From Sciscionella marina DSM 45152 (GTDB lineage: Bacteria; Actinomycetota; Actinomycetes; Mycobacteriales; Pseudonocardiaceae): a DNA stretch of 64,000 nucleotides. The stretch is from positions 56,249 to 120,248 of the forward strand of contig NZ_KB905387.1 of the NCBI RefSeq assembly GCF_000379465.1, written 5' to 3'. The notes under the pieces were generated by a model, which was given only the letters and a program-made list of their open reading frames with translations, searched no databases and was not told the origin of the DNA. Shown piece after piece: positions 53,401-64,000 of this stretch. Position numbers and translations under genes: made by a program. Positions within the stretch are counted from its first letter, which is position 1. Each line of letters starts with the position of its first letter.

Positions 53401-55133
53401 TCCCGGCCCATCCCCGGGCGCTGCGAGCCCTGGCCGGAGAACAGCACGGCGAGGCCGCCCTCGGCGGCGACCCCGGTGAACACGTCCGGGGAGGCGTTTC
53501 CCTCGGCCAGCGCGGCGAGTCCCGCGTGCGGGTGCTGTCCGGTTTCGGCGAGCAGCACCGCGCGGTGTTCGAGCCGGGCGCGGCCGGTGGCCAGGGTGGC
53601 GGCCACCGCGCTCGGCTCGGCATCCGGATTCGCCCGCAGGTGCTCGGCGAGCGCGCGTGCCTGGGCGCGCAGCGCCGCCGCGGTCTTCCCGGACAGCGTC
53701 CACGGGGTGTGCGCGTGCACCGGTTCGACAGGTTCGGCCGGTTCGGGTGCGGGCGGCTCCTCCACGATCACGTGCGCGTTGGTTCCGCTGATACCGAAGG
53801 AGGAAATGCCCGCACGGCGCGGTTGTTCGCCGCGGGGCCACGCGCGGTCCTCGGTGAGCAGTTCCACCGCACCGGAGGACCAGTCCACTGTGGACGATGG
53901 CGCGTCCACGTGCAGGGTTGCGGGCATCCGGCCGTGTCGCATCGCCAGCACCATCTTGATGATCCCGCCGACCCCGGCCGCGGCCTGAGTGTGCCCGAGG
54001 TTCGATTTCAGCGAGCCGAGATAGAGCGGGCGAGCGGCGGCGCGCTGCTTGCCGTAGGTGGCCAGCAGGGCCTGTGCCTCGATCGGGTCACCGAGTGAGG
54101 TCCCGGTGCCGTGTCCCTCGACCAGGTCGACCTGATCGGCGGAAAGGCCCGCGGAATCCAGCGCCGTCCCGATCACCCGCTGCTGCGAGGGGCCGTTCGG
54201 GGCGGTGAGCCCGCTGCTCGCGCCGTCCTGGTTGACCGCGGAACCGCGGATCACCGCGAGCACCGGGTGCCCATTGCGCTGGGCATCGGAAAGCTTCTCC
54301 AGCAACAGCATCCCGGCGCCCTCGGAGAGCCCGGTGCCATCGGCGGCGTCCGCGAATGCCTTGCAGCGCCCGTCTTTCGCCAGCGCGCGCTGGCGGCTGA
54401 ACTGGATGAACGGCTCGGGAATGGCCATCACCGCGACCCCGCCGGCCAGGGCGAGCGAGCATTCCCCGCCGCGCAGCGCCTGGAGCGCGAGATGCAGGGT
54501 CACCAGGGACGAGGAACACGCGGTGTCCGCGGTCAGCGCGGGACCTTCCAGACCGAAGGTGTAGGAGATCCGCCCGGAGGCGACCGCACCGGAGTTCCCG
54601 TTGCCGAGGAAGTTCTCCAGTTCCTCGGCAACCCGGCCGAGCCGGGTGTGGTAATCGTGGTACATCACCCCGGCGAATGCCCCGGTTTTGCTGCCACGCA
54701 AGGACATCGGGTCGATCCCGGCCCGCTCGAACGCCTCCCAGGACGTCTCCAGCAGCAACCGCTGCTGCGGGTCCATGGCCAGTGCCTCGCGCGGCGAGAT
54801 GCCGAACACCGCCGGGTCGAAATCGGCCACGTCATCCAGGAATCCGCCGCTACGGATGTAGCTGGTCGCCGGGCGGGTCATGGTGGGGTCGTAGAGCTCG
54901 GAAAGATCCCAGCCGCGGTCGGCGGGGAACTCGCCGACCGCGTCCACGCCCTCGGCCACGATCCGCCAGAGCTGTTCGGGAGTGCGCACCCCGCCGGGGA
55001 ACCGGCAGCCCATCCCGACGATCGCGATGGGCTCGGTGCTGGCCTCCTCGACCTCGCGCAGCCTGCGGCGGGTCTCCCGCAGATCCGCGGTGGCCCGCTT
55101 CAGGTACTCGAGGTACTTGTCTTCATTCGCCAC
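44454..55133 (-). CDS. Type I PKS, two modules: KS-AT-DH-KR-ACP-KS-AT-DH-KR-ACP
   Basis: 3559 residues from GTG at 55133, with AAGGAG 7 bp upstream. Module A: KS (Cys near 204), AT with GHSIGE and VSHAFHS near 756 (malonyl type), DH ([11 protein letters not shown] near 961, YGPAF), KR (GGTGELG near 1406, LED: B type), ACP ([10 protein letters not shown] near 1708). Module B: KS (Cys near 1936), AT with GHSQGE and VDVTFASH near 2484 (methylmalonyl-like), DH ([11 protein letters not shown] near 2691), KR (GGTGVLG near 3139, LED), ACP ([10 protein letters not shown] near 3441). Both reductive loops look active and should each give an E double bond. Docking helices at both ends. 24 bp after the preceding PKS gene and overlapping the next. 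Confidence 0.97.
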
Positions 55134-55157
55134 GGGTGTGCTCCTTGCCGCGCCGGA

Positions 55158-60605
<5,448 letters not shown>

Positions 60606-60640
60606 GCGATGCACCTCGTTCGAATGCGGCAGGCTGTTGC

Positions 60641-63600
60641 TCAGTCCATCCCCAGTCGCTCGCCGAGCAAGTCGAATACCTCGTCGTCGGTGGCGGATTC
60701 CAGGTCGGTGCTCGATACCGCGTCGGTCCCGCGCGCCTGATCCCAGCGCGCGCGCAGTCCGTGCACCCGGCTGGTGATGCGGGCGCGGACGTGCTCATCG
60801 GGAACGAGGGCGCGCACCGATTCCGGGGTGAGCGCGGCGAGCGCGGACTCCAGCCGGTCGAGCTCGGCGATCAGCGGGACGGCGTCGGTCTGCGCTGCGG
60901 GTTCACCCAGTTCCCCGGCGAGCAGTTCGGCCACCGCAAGCGGATTCGGGTAGTCGAACACCAAGGCGGCGGGCAACTGCAGCCCGGTCGCGGCACTCAG
61001 CCGGTTGCGCAGTTCCAGGGCGGTCAGCGAATCGATGCCCAGCGCCCCGAAGGCCCGCTCGGCCCCGATCTCGGCGACTCCGGAATGTCCCAGCACCGCG
61101 GCGGCCAAACCCCGCACCAGTTCGAGCAGGCGCTTGTGCCGGTCCGGTGTGGACAGTGCGGCCAGCTCGGCGCGCAGCCGCGCGGAGTCCACGGTGCGGT
61201 TCGCCGTGGTGTCCCTGCTCACCGTGGGCACCAGCCCGGAAAGGATCGCCGGGAGCGCGCCCGCTTTCGCGTCGGCACGCAGCAGGGCGCGGTCGAAGGG
61301 CACCGGCACCAGCGCGGATTCCCCTGCCGCACAGCATGCGTCGAACAGCGCGGCGCCGTGTTCGGCGGTCATCGGGACCAGCCCGCCGCCGCGCATCCGC
61401 TGCAGGTGCGCCTCGTCGAGGGCACCCGCCATCCCGCTGCGCTCCTCCCAGAGTCCCCAGGCCAGCGCGGTCGCGGGCAGTCCGTTGTCCGCCCGGTGCG
61501 CGGCAAGGGCGTCCAGGAACAGGTTCGCCGCGGCGTAGGGCCCCTGCCCGGCGCCGCCGAAGGTGCCGGCGAACGAGGAGAACAGAATGAACGCGGAGAG
61601 CTCGCATCCGGCGGTGAGCTCATGCAGATTCAGCGCCATATCGACTTTGGGGGCGAATCCCTTGTGCACCTGCTCGGGGGTGAGATCGGGGAGCAGTCCG
61701 TCGTCGAACACCCCGGCGGAGTGCACGACCGCGGTAAGCGGATGCTCGGCGGGAATCGTGGCCAGCGCCGCGGCAAGCGCGTCCCGGTCGGCCCCGTCGC
61801 AGGCATGCACCCGCACCTCGGCACCGAGCGCGCCGAGTTCCTCGAGCAGCTGCCCGGCGCCCGGGGTGTCCATCCCGCGCCTGCCGAGCAACAGCAGCCG
61901 CCGCACCCCGTGCGTGCGGACCAGATGCTTGGCGATCAGCGAGCCGACCCCCTTGAGCCCGCCGGTGATCAGCACCGTGCCGTCCGCGGACCACTCGGGT
62001 TCTTCGCCTTGCTGCTGCGGGGAGAGCCTGCTGAGCCGGGGCACCAGGGCGCGGCCGTCGCGTAGCGCGAACTGCGCCTGGCCGGCGAGCAGCGGCTCCA
62101 GCAGCGCGGCGGTCGACTCGGCGGCACCGTCGGTGTCCAGCAGCACGAACCGCTCCGGGTTCTCCGCCTGCGCGGACCGCACAAGCCCCCATACCGGAAC
62201 GTGGGTGAGGTCGGTGAGGTCCCCCTCGTCCACCCGCACCGCCCCGGTGGTGACCACGACCAGCCGGGAATGCCGCAGGCCCGGTTCGGCCAGCCAGTCC
62301 TGAGCGAGGCCGAGCATCATGGTGGTGGCCGTGCGCGCCTGCCCGGCGAGGTCCGCCGAGGTGGCGGCCGGTTGCGGGGGCACCGAACAGAACACGTACT
62401 CGGGCGCGGACGCCCCTGCGGCGATCGCGGCGGCCAGCGCGGGGATGTCCGCATACCGTTCGCCGTGCGCGTCCACGGCTTCGAGCGCGGCGGCGAGTTT
62501 GAGTTCGTCCTCGCCGAGCAGCGCGAAGGTCCCGGTGGCTGCGGAGGTCTGCACGGTGCTCGGATGCTCGATCCAGTCCAGCCGCAGCGGCGGCTCCACC
62601 GGCGGGGTGCCGTCCCCGACCGGGCGCATCACCAGGGAACGCACCGCGAGCACCAGCGCGCCGGATTCATCGCTGCACTGCACGGAAAGCGCATCCGGTC
62701 CGGCGGCACTGATCCGGACGCGCAGCGTGGTTCCGGTGGCGCGGCGCAGCCGGACCCCGCTCCAGCTGAACGGACCACGGGCCTGCCCGGGATCACCGAG
62801 CACCCCGAACCACGCGCCCTGCAGCGCCCCGTCCAGCAGCGCCGGATGCACCACATAGGACTCGGCGGCGCGGTGCTGTTCCTGCGGCAGCGCGATCTCG
62901 GTGAACACATCCTCGCCGCGGCGCCAGGCCGCGGTGACGCACTGGAAGGCCGGTCCCGCATGTACCCCCGCGTCCGCCATGGACTCGTAGAAGTCGTCCA
63001 GGTCAAGGGTTTCCGCGTCGTGCGGGGGCCAACTCGTGAGTTCTTCCCGGGTTTCCTCATCGGGAGCGGCCGCACCGAGCTGCCCGCTCGCGTGCACCAC
63101 CCACTCCGGTTCGTCCTCGGTGCGCGAGGCGAGGGTGAAGGCGCGGCGCTGGTCCTGCCCAGGGGCGTGCGCGGTGAGTTGTACGGTGACTGCCCCGGTT
63201 GTGGGCAGTAGCAGCGGAGCGTGGTGAATGAGTTCGTCCACCCGGGGGCAGCCGAGCTGATCGCCGGCGTGCACGGCCATCTCCACCATGGCCGCACCAG
63301 CCAACAACACGGCATCACCAAGCGCGTGATCAGCCAGCCAAGGCTGCGCGGCCAACGACAACCGACCAGTAAAATACACCGCCCCGGTATCCGCCGCGTG
63401 CAACACCGCACCCAACAACCCATGCTCGGCCGAACGCAACCCCACGGCCCCAACATCCTGGACACCCCGCCGCGACTCCAACCAGTAGCGCTGGTGTTGA
63501 AACGCGTACGTGGGTAACGGAACCCGCCTGGCACCCGCGAACAACCGCGACCAATCCACCCGCCCGTGCCGCACATACAATTCGGCCATCGAGGTCATAA

Positions 63601-64000
63601 ACCTGTTCGTGTCACCATCATCCCGGCGCAGGCTCGCCAACACCGGCACCTCGCCCCGCCCGACCGCATACGCGGCTTCTTCCAGGGGTGCGCCGAGCAC
63701 CGGGTGCGGGCTGACCTCCAACACATGGGTGAAACCCTGGTCGAGGGCATGGGTCACGGTGGGGAAGAACCTCACCTGACTACGCAAATTCTCCAACCAA
63801 TACTCACCATTCAGAGTACTGGTATCGACCTGGACACCAGACACCGTCGAAAAAAACGGAATCCCGGTCGACACCGGAACAACCGGCTGAAGATCAGCGG
63901 TGATCACCCCAGCAAGCCCGTCCACCTGCGGATGATGCGAAGCATACGACACATCCACCCGACGACAATGCACACCCTCCCTCCCGCAGATGACTTCCAA
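60641..64000 (-). CDS. Type I PKS, partial: (KS-)AT-DH-KR-ACP, C-terminal part
   Basis: 1119 residues visible; the gene continues beyond the right edge. It begins inside an AT with [13 protein letters not shown] (methylmalonyl type). The DH is abnormal: [12 protein letters not shown] has Asp and Ala for the motif Gly and Pro, and the YGPAF element reads AGPAF. The KR has GGLKGVG in its nucleotide loop and FDD (B type), with Ser/Tyr/Asn present. The ACP is [11 protein letters not shown] near 990. A docking region ends in [15 protein letters not shown]. It should add a methyl-branched unit and probably leave a beta-hydroxyl. 35 bp before the next PKS gene, same operon. Confidence 0.95.
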   Translation of the reverse strand: MEVICGREGVHCRRVDVSYASHHPQVDGLAGVITADLQPVVPVSTGIPFFSTVSGVQVDTSTLNGEYWLENLRSQVRFFPTVTHALDQGFTHVLEVSPHPVLGAPLEEAAYAVGRGEVPVLASLRRDDGDTNRFMTSMAELYVRHGRVDWSRLFAGARRVPLPTYAFQHQRYWLESRRGVQDVGAVGLRSAEHGLLGAVLHAADTGAVYFTGRLSLAAQPWLADHALGDAVLLAGAAMVEMAVHAGDQLGCPRVDELIHHAPLLLPTTGAVTVQLTAHAPGQDQRRAFTLASRTEDEPEWVVHASGQLGAAAPDEETREELTSWPPHDAETLDLDDFYESMADAGVHAGPAFQCVTAAWRRGEDVFTEIALPQEQHRAAESYVVHPALLDGALQGAWFGVLGDPGQARGPFSWSGVRLRRATGTTLRVRISAAGPDALSVQCSDESGALVLAVRSLVMRPVGDGTPPVEPPLRLDWIEHPSTVQTSAATGTFALLGEDELKLAAALEAVDAHGERYADIPALAAAIAAGASAPEYVFCSVPPQPAATSADLAGQARTATTMMLGLAQDWLAEPGLRHSRLVVVTTGAVRVDEGDLTDLTHVPVWGLVRSAQAENPERFVLLDTDGAAESTAALLEPLLAGQAQFALRDGRALVPRLSRLSPQQQGEEPEWSADGTVLITGGLKGVGSLIAKHLVRTHGVRRLLLLGRRGMDTPGAGQLLEELGALGAEVRVHACDGADRDALAAALATIPAEHPLTAVVHSAGVFDDGLLPDLTPEQVHKGFAPKVDMALNLHELTAGCELSAFILFSSFAGTFGGAGQGPYAAANLFLDALAAHRADNGLPATALAWGLWEERSGMAGALDEAHLQRMRGGGLVPMTAEHGAALFDACCAAGESALVPVPFDRALLRADAKAGALPAILSGLVPTVSRDTTANRTVDSARLRAELAALSTPDRHKRLLELVRGLAAAVLGHSGVAEIGAERAFGALGIDSLTALELRNRLSAATGLQLPAALVFDYPNPLAVAELLAGELGEPAAQTDAVPLIAELDRLESALAALTPESVRALVPDEHVRARITSRVHGLRARWDQARGTDAVSSTDLESATDDEVFDLLGERLGMD

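Overview
The window is GC-rich with strong third-position GC bias, dense modular type I polyketide synthase (PKS) genes, GAF/PucR, IclR, MarR and LAL-type regulators, and rare TTA leucine codons confined to a few regulatory and tailoring genes. This points to a filamentous actinomycete; the genus cannot be fixed from the sequence alone.

Region 1 (1-6.7 kb) is an amino-sugar utilisation locus. On the minus strand lie a LacI-type repressor, N-acetylglucosamine-6-phosphate deacetylase (nagA) and the start of a mannonate-dehydratase-like enolase-superfamily gene cut by the left edge. Divergently, a sodium:solute symporter, an N-acylglucosamine 2-epimerase family protein and glucosamine-6-phosphate deaminase (nagB) are joined by ATGA overlaps. 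A palindrome before nagA and a near-copy before the symporter are probably the repressor's operators.

Region 2 (6.7-23.5 kb) is a decayed accessory region. Intact genes (SnoaL-like, IclR, old-yellow-enzyme-like oxidoreductase, amidohydrolase/decarboxylase with a divergent MarR, FAD-linked oxidase, secreted chorismate mutase, GAF/PucR regulator, glycosyltransferase) are mixed with broken ones: an old-yellow-enzyme copy, a flavin monooxygenase, a glycosyltransferase, an alpha/beta hydrolase, a duplicated amidohydrolase 3' end, IS630 and IS5-type transposase fragments, and a possible miniature inverted-repeat element.

Region 3 (23.4-38.2 kb) is the tailoring, export and regulatory arm of a polyketide cluster. 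It holds a DrrAB-like ABC exporter, a glycosyltransferase, a type II thioesterase, a DUF5988-like small protein, a flavin amino-acid monooxygenase/oxidase, two small membrane proteins followed by a histidine kinase/response regulator pair, a PIG-L-type N-deacetylase, a UDP-N-acetylhexosamine 6-dehydrogenase with a strong terminator, and a 925-residue LAL regulator. Direct repeats of AGGGGT/ACCCCT at 11 or 21 bp spacing precede several of these genes, and TTA codons occur in the LAL regulator, the response regulator and the glycosyltransferase.

Region 4 (38.4-64 kb) holds four collinear minus-strand PKS genes covering the last five modules of an assembly line that continues past the right edge. 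Every module carries DH and KR and none carries ER; the last ends in a thioesterase. By motif, the acyltransferases read methylmalonyl, malonyl, malonyl, methylmalonyl-like (FASH), then an unusual TAAH type suggestive of a bulkier extender. The DH of the first visible module looks inactive. The predicted chain end is a hydroxy-methyl unit followed by a conjugated triene or tetraene, released by the thioesterase. The sugar genes suggest, but do not prove, decoration with a 2-amino-uronic acid or a de-N-acetylated amino sugar. The amino-acid monooxygenase suggests an amide-derived starter unit.
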